A stretch of DNA of 28,954 nucleotides from CAZCAC01 sp964496575 (GTDB lineage Bacteria > Planctomycetota > UBA1135 > GCA-002686595): the NCBI GenBank assembly GCA_964496575.1, contig CAZCAC010000109.1, forward strand, positions 1 through 28,954. Reading direction: 5' to 3'. The notes beneath the pieces are model-generated. The model was not told the DNA's origin and searched no databases. It saw only the letters and a program-made list of their open reading frames with translations. The number at the start of each line of letters is the position of its first letter. Position 1 is the stretch's first letter. This document shows positions 17,078 through 25,727 of this stretch, piece by piece. The translations under genes were made by a program, and so were the position numbers.

Positions 17078-17464
17078 ATGAGCCCCGATCGAGCCCAGAC
17101 CGTCCTGCTGCACAATCCGAACTGCTCCAAGAGCCGCATGGCCAAGGCGCTGCTCAACGAGCGAGGTGTCGAGTACGTGGAGCGCCGCTACCTCGACGAG
17201 CCACTGAGTGTAGAGGAGCTGCGCGAGCTGCGCTCGGCGCTGGATACTCCGCCTTCGGCGTGGGTGCGCCGCAAGGAGAGGGCGTACGCCAAGGCCCGCC
17301 TGCGCGCCGACTCCTCCGAGGAGCAGCTGCTGGAAGCGATCGCGGAGGACCCCGTGCTGATGGAGCGGCCCATCCTGATCCGCGGCGAGGTCGCCCGCAT
17401 CGGCCGGCCGCCGGAATCGATCCTGGAGCTGCTGGAAAAAGGGCCGGGAGCCGTTGGCGAATAG
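17078..17464 (+). CDS. ArsC-family (glutaredoxin-dependent) reductase-like protein
   Basis: A 128-residue protein of the ArsC/YffB thioredoxin-fold family. The active-site loop is HNPNCSKSR with Cys at residue 16 and Arg at residue 20, matching the C-x-x-S-R pattern of arsenate reductases that resolve with glutaredoxin. Later residues LMERPILIRGEVARIGRPPE carry the arginines (RPI and GRP contexts) that bind the oxyanion in the family. It is slightly shorter than E. coli ArsC. The ATG at 17078 lines up with family N-termini. No other ars genes (arsB, arsR, acr3) are in the window, so arsenate detoxification is not shown; many stand-alone homologues have unknown substrates. It converges on the sulfatase-fold gene. 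Confidence 0.85.
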   Translation: MSPDRAQTVLLHNPNCSKSRMAKALLNERGVEYVERRYLDEPLSVEELRELRSALDTPPSAWVRRKERAYAKARLRADSSEEQLLEAIAEDPVLMERPILIRGEVARIGRPPESILELLEKGPGAVGE

Positions 17465-17486
17465 CCACTGGCGGAGACCGGAATCG

Positions 17487-17508
17487 ACTTCGGGGGAGAC
17501 GCCGAAGT
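17487..17508. terminator. Hairpin between convergent genes
   Basis: ACTTCGG (17487-17493) and CCGAAGT (17502-17508) form a perfect 7-bp stem with an 8-nt loop, 23 bp after the arsC-like stop and in the 99-bp gap before the stop of the opposite-strand gene. No T-run is present, so it is a candidate only. Confidence 0.4.
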
Positions 17509-17563
17509 GCTCTCCGGAAGGGCGGCAACCTGCAGGCTCACCGCGCGCGGAGCCGGAGCGACG

Positions 17564-19951
17564 TCACTCGAAACGCGCGCACCACTCGCACTCGCAGCTC
17601 GAGTCGTAGAGCTCGCCGACGGGCGCGCTGACCTCGCCCTCACCCGCGTAGCCCAGCGCCTCGAGGTTGCGCAGGGTCGCCGCGTCCGTGATCGTCTCGC
17701 CGAGCCAGCCGCGGTCCTCTGCCCGGGCCAACCAGTCGATCACCGACTGGCGCATCCTCTTCGCCCGTGCCGGCTCCCGCTCGAGTCGGTTGTCGAGACA
17801 TCCGGGGTCGTCGGGGAGGTAGTAGAACTCGACCGCGTGGCGCACGCGCTCGTTCAGTCGATTGGCGTTCGCACCCTCGCCTAGGCGGAAGATCAGGTGC
17901 CAGCCGCGCTCGGTCATCGAAGCCTCCAGTCGGTAGCACGCCAGGGCGAAGCGTGGCTCGCCGGCCCCCTCCTCCACGTCGAGCGCGCTCAGGAGGTTCG
18001 CCCCGGGAAACTCGACTCCCGCGCTTCCCGCCAGGTCGAGCAGGGTCCGCCCCAGATCGATATGCTGCACCGGCGACGAGCAACGCACCCCGGATGGCCC
18101 GCCGGGGAAGCTGAGGACCAGCGGCACGTGGATCGACTCCGGGTAGAGATCGGTGTGGGAAAAGTAGATCCCGTGCTCGCCGAGCGACTCGCCGTGATCC
18201 GCGGTGAAGCCGATGATCGCCTGGTCCATTCCCGGCAGCCCGAACACGCGCTGGAGCTCGGCGTCGAGGTGGGTCACCTCGCCGCGGTACATCGCTGAGG
18301 GGTACTCCAGGTCCTTCAGCCCGGGGAAGCGTCTCCAGTAGAGGCGGGGCGGGATCTCCTCGATCGCCGGCCGCGCGGGATCGAAGGCCAGCGCTTTTTC
18401 CGGATAGTACTCCGCGGCGATGTCGGGGGGCGGCTCGTAGGGGATGTGCGCATCGAAGAGGTGCAGCCAGATGAAGAGCGGCAGCCCCTCCGCCTCCCCC
18501 ACCCAGTCCACGAGTACGTCGACAGTATCCGTGCCGTCTCGAGTGTCATCGAGGCCCGGAGTCGACATGCGGTCGAACCCCTGCCCCAGTCCGCAGACGA
18601 CATCCCCCAGGTGCAACGAGCTGATCACCGCGTAGGTTCTGAACCCCGCGCGCTGGAACGCCTCCGCCAGGGTCGGCGCACTCTCGTTCATCCGCTGGGC
18701 GTTGTCGACGATCCCCGTATCCCGAGGATGCGTCGCGGTCATCAAGGCGACGTGCGAGGGGTTGGTGACGTTGGTCGAGCTGAAGCAGTCCTCGAAGAGG
18801 ATGCCCCGCTCCGCCAACGCATCCAGCGCGGGCGTGCGCACGACCACGCCTCGACCAGCGACGCCCAGGTGATCGGAGCGATGCGTGTCGGAGGTGATCA
18901 GCAGCACGTGCCGCGGCCCCGTCCCCTCGGTGAGCACGCCGACCTCGGCCAGGGGGCAGGCCACTTCGCCATCGGCGACGATTTCCCAGCGGGCTTCGAG
19001 GGTCTGCCCCCGAGGAGCCGCGAGGGGCAGGCGCACGGCTTGCCATGGTGGTTCGGTACCGGTCTCGATCGGGTACTCGTGGCGCGCGAGCTCGCCATGC
19101 GGCCCGGTGAGGACGAGCCGCACGCTCGCGCCCTGCCACTCGCCGCGCCAGCGCGGGGCGTGGCCGATGGCGAAGTGCAATGAGCCGCGTTCCGGTGCCT
19201 CGAAGTGCACCGCCACCGGACGCTCCGTCGAGACCCCCACGGACCGGCGCAGGTCCTCCTGAATGCCGACCATCGCCGGGGCACTGGCGGGGTCGGGGAA
19301 GAAGGACCCGCACGACTTCTCGATGAGGTCGATCCAGTCGAGGCGCACGTACTGCGTCTCACCGAGGATGCTCACCCGGAGATGCTCCACTTCTCCCTCG
19401 AGGCGAGAAAGCTCGGGGGAATCGAGCTCGATGATTCGCAGCTGTTCCCCCAGGCGGGGTTCGATCTCGCGACTCGTTCTGACCCACTCCCCCTCCGACA
19501 AGAACTGCAGGACGAGCTCGCGGGGCCGACCGAGCCGGACCTTCAGGGCGACGCTGTTGAAGGCGCTCCCGTCGAACGGTCCCGGGATGAGGATGGTCGG
19601 GTGCTCGTTCTGGACCAGGCGTAGCGAGTACTCGCCCCCGGCTTCCGCGGACTCCTCCAGGGGCACGTACTTCGCCCGCGCGCGATTCACGTCCCAGGGC
19701 CGATCCGGCGAGGGAGAGAGTCGCTGGTAGCGACGCGCGACGACTGCGTCGGGGGCGGACGGGATCGGCTTCGGATCGAGGCTCAGGAAGCGAGACGGCC
19801 GCGAGCCGTCCTGTCCGGCTTCCTCGGAGCCGCCGCAGGCGCACAGCAGTCCGACCAGAGCCGCGAGCAGAGTGCCGAGCAGTCGGGGGTGGGCGAGCAA
19901 GGGTCGTGCGAAGTGTGGGTGCGGCAGCGGGCTGGATATCAGGAAGGACAC
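17564..19951 (-). CDS. Sulfatase-fold lipoprotein with Thr at the nucleophile position
   Basis: A 795-residue protein with a GTG start. A hydrophobic leader ends in LLCACGG, a lipobox-like site, so it is probably lipid-anchored. Residues 45-325 form a beta-rich N-terminal region. The sulfatase/alkaline-phosphatase fold begins at about 333 (RHVLLITSDTHRSDHLG) and includes FTADHGESLGEHG, with the Asp/His metal ligands. The usual C/S-x-P-x-R formylglycine motif is replaced by T396-N-P-S-H400 in NVTNPSHVALMTA. Cys/Ser to Thr rules out formylglycine chemistry; Thr nucleophiles occur in phosphotransferases and phosphodiesterases of the same superfamily. The substrate is unknown. It is divergent from the secreted beta-galactosidase gene, with 142 bp between starts, so the two may share control. 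Confidence 0.88.
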   Translation of the reverse strand: MSFLISSPLPHPHFARPLLAHPRLLGTLLAALVGLLCACGGSEEAGQDGSRPSRFLSLDPKPIPSAPDAVVARRYQRLSPSPDRPWDVNRARAKYVPLEESAEAGGEYSLRLVQNEHPTILIPGPFDGSAFNSVALKVRLGRPRELVLQFLSEGEWVRTSREIEPRLGEQLRIIELDSPELSRLEGEVEHLRVSILGETQYVRLDWIDLIEKSCGSFFPDPASAPAMVGIQEDLRRSVGVSTERPVAVHFEAPERGSLHFAIGHAPRWRGEWQGASVRLVLTGPHGELARHEYPIETGTEPPWQAVRLPLAAPRGQTLEARWEIVADGEVACPLAEVGVLTEGTGPRHVLLITSDTHRSDHLGVAGRGVVVRTPALDALAERGILFEDCFSSTNVTNPSHVALMTATHPRDTGIVDNAQRMNESAPTLAEAFQRAGFRTYAVISSLHLGDVVCGLGQGFDRMSTPGLDDTRDGTDTVDVLVDWVGEAEGLPLFIWLHLFDAHIPYEPPPDIAAEYYPEKALAFDPARPAIEEIPPRLYWRRFPGLKDLEYPSAMYRGEVTHLDAELQRVFGLPGMDQAIIGFTADHGESLGEHGIYFSHTDLYPESIHVPLVLSFPGGPSGVRCSSPVQHIDLGRTLLDLAGSAGVEFPGANLLSALDVEEGAGEPRFALACYRLEASMTERGWHLIFRLGEGANANRLNERVRHAVEFYYLPDDPGCLDNRLEREPARAKRMRQSVIDWLARAEDRGWLGETITDAATLRNLEALGYAGEGEVSAPVGELYDSSCECEWCARFE

Positions 19952-20093
19952 ACCCTACACGGGAGAGACGGCGATGGGACCGGGAATTCGCTGGTCGTGC
20001 CATCTCCGGAGGCAGCAGAACTCTTTGCCGCCCGAATCGAGTCACCATAGCATTGCCGCTTCGAACCGTCCCCGGCACGAGCCCTTCGATCCG
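19952..20093. promoter_or_regulatory. Divergent promoter region, sulfatase-fold gene and beta-galactosidase
   Basis: The 142 bp between the GTG at 19951 (-) and the ATG at 20094 (+) must hold both promoters or part of them. I see no dyad longer than about 6 bp and no good -35/-10 match on either strand; the AT-richest patch (CATAGCATTG, near 20046) is the likeliest -10 neighbourhood for the plus strand. Confidence 0.3.
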
Positions 20094-23000
20094 ATGAAGA
20101 CCACCCTGCTGCTACTCCTCCTCTCCGCCCTTCTCGTTTCGTTCGCCCAGGCCACGCCGCCCCAGGAAGCCCGGGACTGGGAGGATCCGTCGGTGATCGG
20201 GCGCAACAAGCAGCCCGCACACTGCACGTTGATGCCCTTCGCCGACATCGAAACGGCGACGAGCGGAAAGCGCGAAGCCTCGCCCTTCTTCCTCTCGCTC
20301 AACGGGGACTGGAAGTTCCACTGGGTGAAGAGCCCCGACGAGCGCCCCGCGGGCTTCGAGAAGACGGAATACGACGACTCGCGATGGGACGACATTCCGG
20401 TTCCGAGCAACTGGCAGCTGCACGGCTACGGGAAGCCGATCTACACCAACGTCCGCTACCCTTTCCGCAAGGACCCGCCGCGGGTGATGGGCGAGGTGCC
20501 CGAGGACTGGACCAAGCACGAGCTGCCCAACCCGGTCGGTTCGTATCGACGGACCTTCACCGTTCCCGAGGAGTGGGACGGCCGGCAGGTGTTCCTGCAC
20601 TTCGAAGGCGTGCAGAGCGCGATGTACGTCTGGGTCAACGGGCGCGAGGTCGGCTACAGCCAGGGGTCGATGACGCCGGCGGAGTTCGACGTCACCGGTT
20701 TCCTTCGCGAGGGCGAGAACCATCTCGCGGTTCAGGTCCTGCGCTGGAGCGACGGGAGCTATCTGGAGGATCAGGACTTCTGGCGGCTGTCGGGGATCTA
20801 CCGAGATGTCTTCCTCTTCAGCACGCCGAAGGTGCACATCCGGGACTTCTTCATTCGCACCGAGCTGGACGAGGAATACCGCAATGCCACCTTGAAGCTC
20901 GATTGGACCGTGCGCAACTACGCAGACATCGAATCCAAGGCTCATTCGGTCGAGTTCTTGCTGTTCGACCCTTCGGGAAAACAGGTCGTGAAGGACAACT
21001 GGATGTACGTTCGGATCGGGGCCGAAGGAGAGATGGCCTTGGACTGGGAGACCGAGATTCACGAGCCCCAGCTCTGGACGTGCGAGACTCCGCGACTCTA
21101 CCGACTCTGTATCGTCCTCGCTGAACGAGACGACACGGAAGTCCTCGAGGATCGTCTGGGTCCGGTTACCGAAGTCCTCACCTGCCGCGTCGGCTTCCGC
21201 GAGGTCGAGATCGACGGCAGCCGTCTCTTGATCAACGGCGTGCCGGTCAAGCTGAAGGGCGTCAACCGCCACGAGCACGACCCCGATCGCGGGCACGCGG
21301 TCCAGATGGACACCATGCTCGAGGACATCCGGCTGATGAAGGCGTTCAACGTCAATACCGTCCGCACCAGCCACTACCCCAACCAGCCGGTCTGGTACGA
21401 CCTCTGCGACCAGTACGGTCTCTTCGTCATCGACGAGGCCAACGTCGAGTCGCACGGCATGGGCTACGGCAAGGAGTCCTTGGGGCACGACCCCGCCTGG
21501 GAGCTGGCGCACGTCGACCGGCAGATCTCGATGGTCGAGCGCGACAAGAACCACCCCTCGATCATCATGTGGTCGATGGGCAACGAGGCGGGCCCGGGGC
21601 GCAACTTCCAGGCCTGCCGCGAGGCGATCCTGGCCATCGACGACACGCGGCCGATCCACTACGAGCGCGACAACGGCAAGGCGGACGTCGACAGCACGAT
21701 GTATCCCAGCGTCGAGTGGCTCCGGCGCACCGGCGCGGCGGATTCGGACAAGCCCTTCTTCGTCTGCGAGTACGCGCACGCGATGGGCAACGCGGTCGGC
21801 AACCTCGCCGAGTACTGGGAGGTGATCGAGGGGAGCGACCGGTTGATCGGCGCGTGCATCTGGGACTGGGTCGACCAGGCGCTGCGGACGAAGACGCCCG
21901 AAGGTGTCGAGTACTTCGCCTACGGCGGCGACTTCGGCGATCTTCCCAACGACAACTCCTTCTGCTGCAACGGGATGGTCTTCCCCGACCGGAAGATCCC
22001 GCCGAAGATGTGGGAGATGCGGCGCGTCTACCAGTACGTGGACGTGACGGCGGAGGACCTCGACAAGGGTCTCTTGCGCGTGCACAACAAGCACTTCTTC
22101 ACCGATCTCACCGGTGCGCTGCAGTTACTGATTCTGGAAGACGGCCGGCCGCTGCCGTGGAAGAAATCGATCACCTTCCGGGACATTCCACCCGGCGAGA
22201 GCAAGGTGGTCCGCTGCCCCCTCCCGGGGCGGAAACTGTTCCGCGGGGCGGAGTACCTCTTGAATGTCACCGTGTACCGGCAGGTCTCGACCGTCGACGG
22301 CGGCGAGGCAGGCGCCGATGTCCATGTCGAAGTCGGCGAGGCCCAGCTCGCGCTTCCCTGGTACCGCAGCCCGGGGCCACCGATGGCGCTCGAGACGATG
22401 AACCCGCTGCGGTACGTCGAGAACCAGCAGCTCTTGATCGTCGAGGGCAGCGGCTTCAAGGCGGTCTTCTCCCGGGAGACCGGAACGCTGGAGACGCTCC
22501 GCTACGAGGGCGTCGACGTGCTCACGCCCGGCGGTGGGCCCGTACTCAACGCGTTCCGGGCACCGGTCAACAACGACAAGTGGTGCTCGGGGGGTTGGGA
22601 GCGGGCCGGGCTCGATGCGCTCGAGCACGAGGTCACCTCGTTCCTGGTGAACGATCTCGGTGACAGCGCCTTGCGCGTCGAGGTCGACGGGGTGTCGCGT
22701 GGCGCGGGCGAGTGCCACTTCGAGACGAAGACCACCTGGACCGTGCTCGGCAACGGCGTGATCGACGTCTCCGCCCTGATCGTGCCGCACGGGGCCCCCG
22801 GGGTCCTGCCGCGCATCGGCAACATCCTGAGCGTGCCCGGGAAGCTCGAGACGGTGCAGTACTTCGGCCGCGGGCCGCACGAGAACTACGTCGACCGCAA
22901 GACGGGCGCCGACCTCGGCGAGCACACGACCACCGCGACCGAGATGTTCGTGCCCTACGTGCACACTCAAGATTGTGGCAACCGCGAGGACGTGCGCTGG

Positions 23001-23951
23001 CTCGCTCTGATGGACGACCTGGGTCGAGGGCTGGTGATCGTCGCGCGCGACACCTTCTCGGCGAGCGCGCTGCACCACACCCCGCAGGACCTCGCCGCGG
23101 CGAACCACCCACACGAGCTTCCCGGGCGCGAGGAGATCTACGTCACCCTCGACTGCGGCCAGACCGGCCTCGGCGGCGCGAGCTGCGGGCCGCGACCGAT
23201 GGCGCAGTACATCTTGAAGCCGAGGCCCTTCCGCCTCGAGTACAGCCTGCGCCCCTTCGATCCGTCGCGGGGCTTCCTCAGCCACGTCGCGCGTCCGGCC
23301 ACCCCGGTCGCTCCGGCGGTGGAGATCGCCCGCGACGACTCCGGGCAGATATCCCTCTACTGCCCCGACACGCAGGGGGTCATTCGCTGCAAGGTCGACG
23401 GGAAGGTGCGGCGCTACGACGGCCCCTTCGACCTCGCCGAGGGCGGCGTCGTCGAGGCGTGGGTCGACTTTCCGAGCGTCCTCCTTCCGGGCCCGATGAC
23501 GCGTATCGAGTTCCCCTTTCTGCTCCAGCGCACGAAGTGGCGCGTAGTCTCCTTCGACAGCGAGCACCGCGGCGAGGGCGAGGCGAAGTACGCGATCGAC
23601 GGCGACCCGAACACCTACTGGCACACGCAGTGGGGTGCCGGCGAGCCGAAGCACCCGCACGAGCTGGTCTTCGAGATCGGCGAGGAGTTGGAGATCGAGG
23701 CGTTCACCTACCTGCCGAGGCAAGGGCAGCAGAACGGGCGCATTGCAAGGTACGAGCTGTACCTCAGCGTGGACGGGAAGGCGTGGGGCGAGCCGATCGC
23801 GAAGGGTCGTTTCCCCAACACGTCCGCGCGGCAGCGGATCGAGTTGCCGGCGGGGACACGCGCGCGCTACTTCAAGGTGATCGCCAGATCGGAGGTGGGT
23901 GGAAACGCCTGGACCTCCGCCGCCGAGTTCGACGTCGTCGTCAAGCCGTGA
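20094..23951 (+). CDS. lacZ: Secreted GH2 beta-galactosidase with C-terminal discoidin domain
   Basis: A 1285-residue LacZ-type enzyme that hydrolyses terminal beta-galactosides. The signal peptide MKTTLLLLLLSALLVSFAQA has an AQA cleavage site. Domains: GH2 sugar-binding (about 40-230, with PVPSNWQLHGYGKPIYTN), Ig-like (about 232-360), TIM barrel (about 370-640, opening with KLKGVNRHEHDP), linker Ig-like, and the beta-galactosidase small-chain domain (about 763-1056). Acid/base E498 is in SMGNEAGPG and nucleophile E559 in FFVCEYAHAMGN. Two additions follow: a chitobiase-C-like segment (about 1080-1140) and an F5/8 type C domain (about 1149-1285, WRVVSFDSEH to AAEFDVVV), which normally binds glycans. 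E. coli LacZ is 1024 residues and cytoplasmic; this form is exported and presumably works on polymers. GGT follows after 16 bp. The symbol is by family only. Confidence 0.93.
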   Translation: MKTTLLLLLLSALLVSFAQATPPQEARDWEDPSVIGRNKQPAHCTLMPFADIETATSGKREASPFFLSLNGDWKFHWVKSPDERPAGFEKTEYDDSRWDDIPVPSNWQLHGYGKPIYTNVRYPFRKDPPRVMGEVPEDWTKHELPNPVGSYRRTFTVPEEWDGRQVFLHFEGVQSAMYVWVNGREVGYSQGSMTPAEFDVTGFLREGENHLAVQVLRWSDGSYLEDQDFWRLSGIYRDVFLFSTPKVHIRDFFIRTELDEEYRNATLKLDWTVRNYADIESKAHSVEFLLFDPSGKQVVKDNWMYVRIGAEGEMALDWETEIHEPQLWTCETPRLYRLCIVLAERDDTEVLEDRLGPVTEVLTCRVGFREVEIDGSRLLINGVPVKLKGVNRHEHDPDRGHAVQMDTMLEDIRLMKAFNVNTVRTSHYPNQPVWYDLCDQYGLFVIDEANVESHGMGYGKESLGHDPAWELAHVDRQISMVERDKNHPSIIMWSMGNEAGPGRNFQACREAILAIDDTRPIHYERDNGKADVDSTMYPSVEWLRRTGAADSDKPFFVCEYAHAMGNAVGNLAEYWEVIEGSDRLIGACIWDWVDQALRTKTPEGVEYFAYGGDFGDLPNDNSFCCNGMVFPDRKIPPKMWEMRRVYQYVDVTAEDLDKGLLRVHNKHFFTDLTGALQLLILEDGRPLPWKKSITFRDIPPGESKVVRCPLPGRKLFRGAEYLLNVTVYRQVSTVDGGEAGADVHVEVGEAQLALPWYRSPGPPMALETMNPLRYVENQQLLIVEGSGFKAVFSRETGTLETLRYEGVDVLTPGGGPVLNAFRAPVNNDKWCSGGWERAGLDALEHEVTSFLVNDLGDSALRVEVDGVSRGAGECHFETKTTWTVLGNGVIDVSALIVPHGAPGVLPRIGNILSVPGKLETVQYFGRGPHENYVDRKTGADLGEHTTTATEMFVPYVHTQDCGNREDVRWLALMDDLGRGLVIVARDTFSASALHHTPQDLAAANHPHELPGREEIYVTLDCGQTGLGGASCGPRPMAQYILKPRPFRLEYSLRPFDPSRGFLSHVARPATPVAPAVEIARDDSGQISLYCPDTQGVIRCKVDGKVRRYDGPFDLAEGGVVEAWVDFPSVLLPGPMTRIEFPFLLQRTKWRVVSFDSEHRGEGEAKYAIDGDPNTYWHTQWGAGEPKHPHELVFEIGEELEIEAFTYLPRQGQQNGRIARYELYLSVDGKAWGEPIAKGRFPNTSARQRIELPAGTRARYFKVIARSEVGGNAWTSAAEFDVVVKP

Positions 23952-23967
23952 GCACCGGGAGCCACCG

Positions 23968-25644
23968 ATGATCCTCTCCCTTCTCTGCCTCGCCGCCTTC
24001 GCCCCGCAGGACCGCATCACCGGCAAGCCCTTCGCCACCCGCTCGGAGGTGATCGCCACGCACGGCATGGTCGCGACTAGCCAACCGCTGGCGACGCAGG
24101 CCGCGCTCGACGTGCTGCAGAGCGGCGGCAACGCGATCGACGCGGCGATCTGCGCCAACGCGGTGCTGGGGTTGATGGAGCCGACCGGCAACGGCATTGG
24201 CGGCGACCTCTTCGCGATCGTCTGGGACGCGAAGACGAAGAAATTGTACGGCTACAACGGCAGCGGTCGCTCGCCGAAAGGGTTGACGCTCGAATACTTC
24301 CAGCAACAGGGCATCGAGAAGGTCCCCGCCTACGGTCCCCTGCCCGTCTCGGTACCGGGCGCGGTCGACGGCTGGTTCGCGCTGCACGAGCGCTTCGGCC
24401 GGATGCCGATGGCAGAGGTCCTCGCCCCGGCGATCCGCTACGCCGAGGAGGGTTTCCCGGTGAGCGAGCTGATCGCGCACTACTGGGGGCTCAGCGTGCC
24501 GAGACTCTCGAAGTACCCCGGCTTCGTCGAGCAGTTCACGATTCGTGGTCGCGCGCCGAGAAAGGGCGAGATCTGGAAGAACCCGACGCTGGCGAGCACG
24601 CTGCGGAAGCTGGCCACGGGCGGTCGCTCCGCGTTCTACGAAGGCGAGACTGCACAGACCATCGCCGACTACGTGCAGGCCCAGGGTGGCTTCCTCGCCT
24701 ACGAGGACCTCGCCGAGCACCGCGGCGAGTGGGTCGAGCCGGTCTCGACCGCCTACCGCGGCGTCGAGCTGTGGGAGCTGCCGCCCAACGGCCAGGGGAT
24801 CGCCGCGCTGCAGATCCTGAACATCCTCGAGGCCTACGACCTCGCCTCGATGGGCTTCGGCAGCGCCGACCACGTGCACCACTTCGTCGAGGCGAAGAAG
24901 CTCGCCTTCGAGGATCGCGCCCGCTTCTACGCCGACCCGGCGACGGTCGAGGTCCCGGTCGCCGAGCTGATCTCCAAGGAGTACGCCGCGAAGCGCCGCG
25001 CCGAGCTCGACTCGAAGCGCGCGAAGCGGACCGTGAACGCGGGCAACCCCGCGCTGGAGGCCGGCGACACGATCTACCTCTGCACCGCCGACGAGGCGGG
25101 CAACATGGTCTCCTTGATCCAGAGCAACTACCGCGGCATGGGCTCGGGGATGACCCCGCCGGGGCTCGGCTTCATCCTGCAGGACCGCGGCGAGCTCTTC
25201 GACCTCACGCCGGGTCGCGCCAACAGCTACGCGCCGGGCAAGCGCCCCTTCCACACCATCATCCCCGCGTTCCTCACCAGGGACGGCAAGCCGTGGGTGG
25301 CCTTCGGCGTGATGGGCGGCGCGACGCAGCCGCAGGCGCACGCGCAGATCGTGATCAACCTGGTCGACTTCGGCATGAATCTGCAGGAAGCCGGCGACGC
25401 GCCGCGGATCCTGCACTCGGGCTCCTCGGAGCCGACCGGGGAACGGATGACCGACGGGGGCGAGCTGTCACTCGAGACCGGCTTCGACTACGAAGTGATC
25501 CGCGAGCTGATCGGCCGCCGCCACAAGGTGGTCTGGAAGGTCGGCCCCTACGGTGGCTATCAGGCGATCCTGCTCGACCCCGAAACGGGCGTGTACTACG
25601 GCGCCTCGGAGTCGCGCAAGGACGGTCAGGCGGCGGGGTGGTGA
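23968..25644 (+). CDS. ggt: Gamma-glutamyltransferase (N-terminal nucleophile hydrolase)
   Basis: A 558-residue gamma-glutamyltranspeptidase, which cleaves gamma-glutamyl bonds such as that of glutathione and is processed autocatalytically. The large-subunit region includes MVATSQPLATQAALDVLQSG, GNAIDAAICAN and the GIGGDLF signature. The small subunit would begin at T368 in GDTIYLCTADEAGN, at the place of the catalytic Thr of E. coli GGT. Downstream, SNYRGMGSGM and a conserved GGATQPQAHAQ segment complete the fold. A short N-terminal hydrophobic stretch (MILSLLCLAAFA) may be a signal peptide, fitting the usual periplasmic location. The ATG at 23968 lies 16 bp after the beta-galactosidase stop with GGGAG upstream, so the two form an operon. 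Confidence 0.93.
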   Translation: MILSLLCLAAFAPQDRITGKPFATRSEVIATHGMVATSQPLATQAALDVLQSGGNAIDAAICANAVLGLMEPTGNGIGGDLFAIVWDAKTKKLYGYNGSGRSPKGLTLEYFQQQGIEKVPAYGPLPVSVPGAVDGWFALHERFGRMPMAEVLAPAIRYAEEGFPVSELIAHYWGLSVPRLSKYPGFVEQFTIRGRAPRKGEIWKNPTLASTLRKLATGGRSAFYEGETAQTIADYVQAQGGFLAYEDLAEHRGEWVEPVSTAYRGVELWELPPNGQGIAALQILNILEAYDLASMGFGSADHVHHFVEAKKLAFEDRARFYADPATVEVPVAELISKEYAAKRRAELDSKRAKRTVNAGNPALEAGDTIYLCTADEAGNMVSLIQSNYRGMGSGMTPPGLGFILQDRGELFDLTPGRANSYAPGKRPFHTIIPAFLTRDGKPWVAFGVMGGATQPQAHAQIVINLVDFGMNLQEAGDAPRILHSGSSEPTGERMTDGGELSLETGFDYEVIRELIGRRHKVVWKVGPYGGYQAILLDPETGVYYGASESRKDGQAAGW

Positions 25645-25668
25645 GGTCGCGAACCGCCCTCGACGAGT

Positions 25669-25698
25669 GAGGCCGCCGGGGAGCATCCCGGCGGCCTC
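25669..25698. terminator. Strong bidirectional hairpin between convergent genes
   Basis: GAGGCCGCCGGG (25669-25680) and CCCGGCGGCCTC (25687-25698) form a perfect 12-bp GC-rich stem with a 6-nt loop (GAGCAT), placed between the ggt stop (25644) and the stop of the M56 gene (25728). It lacks a T-run on both strands, but its position and stability fit a two-way terminator. Confidence 0.75.
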
Positions 25699-25727
25699 CA
25701 ATCCAATGCCGTGGGTCGAGGAGGAGA

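Noticed and set aside
17078..17464. An arsenic-resistance operon
   Set aside because: Only an ArsC-like gene is present; no arsR, arsB or acr3 gene is in the window.
20112..24197. Two long open frames antisense to the beta-galactosidase and GGT genes
   Set aside because: Composition is that of a high-GC shadow frame and the sense genes are unmistakable.
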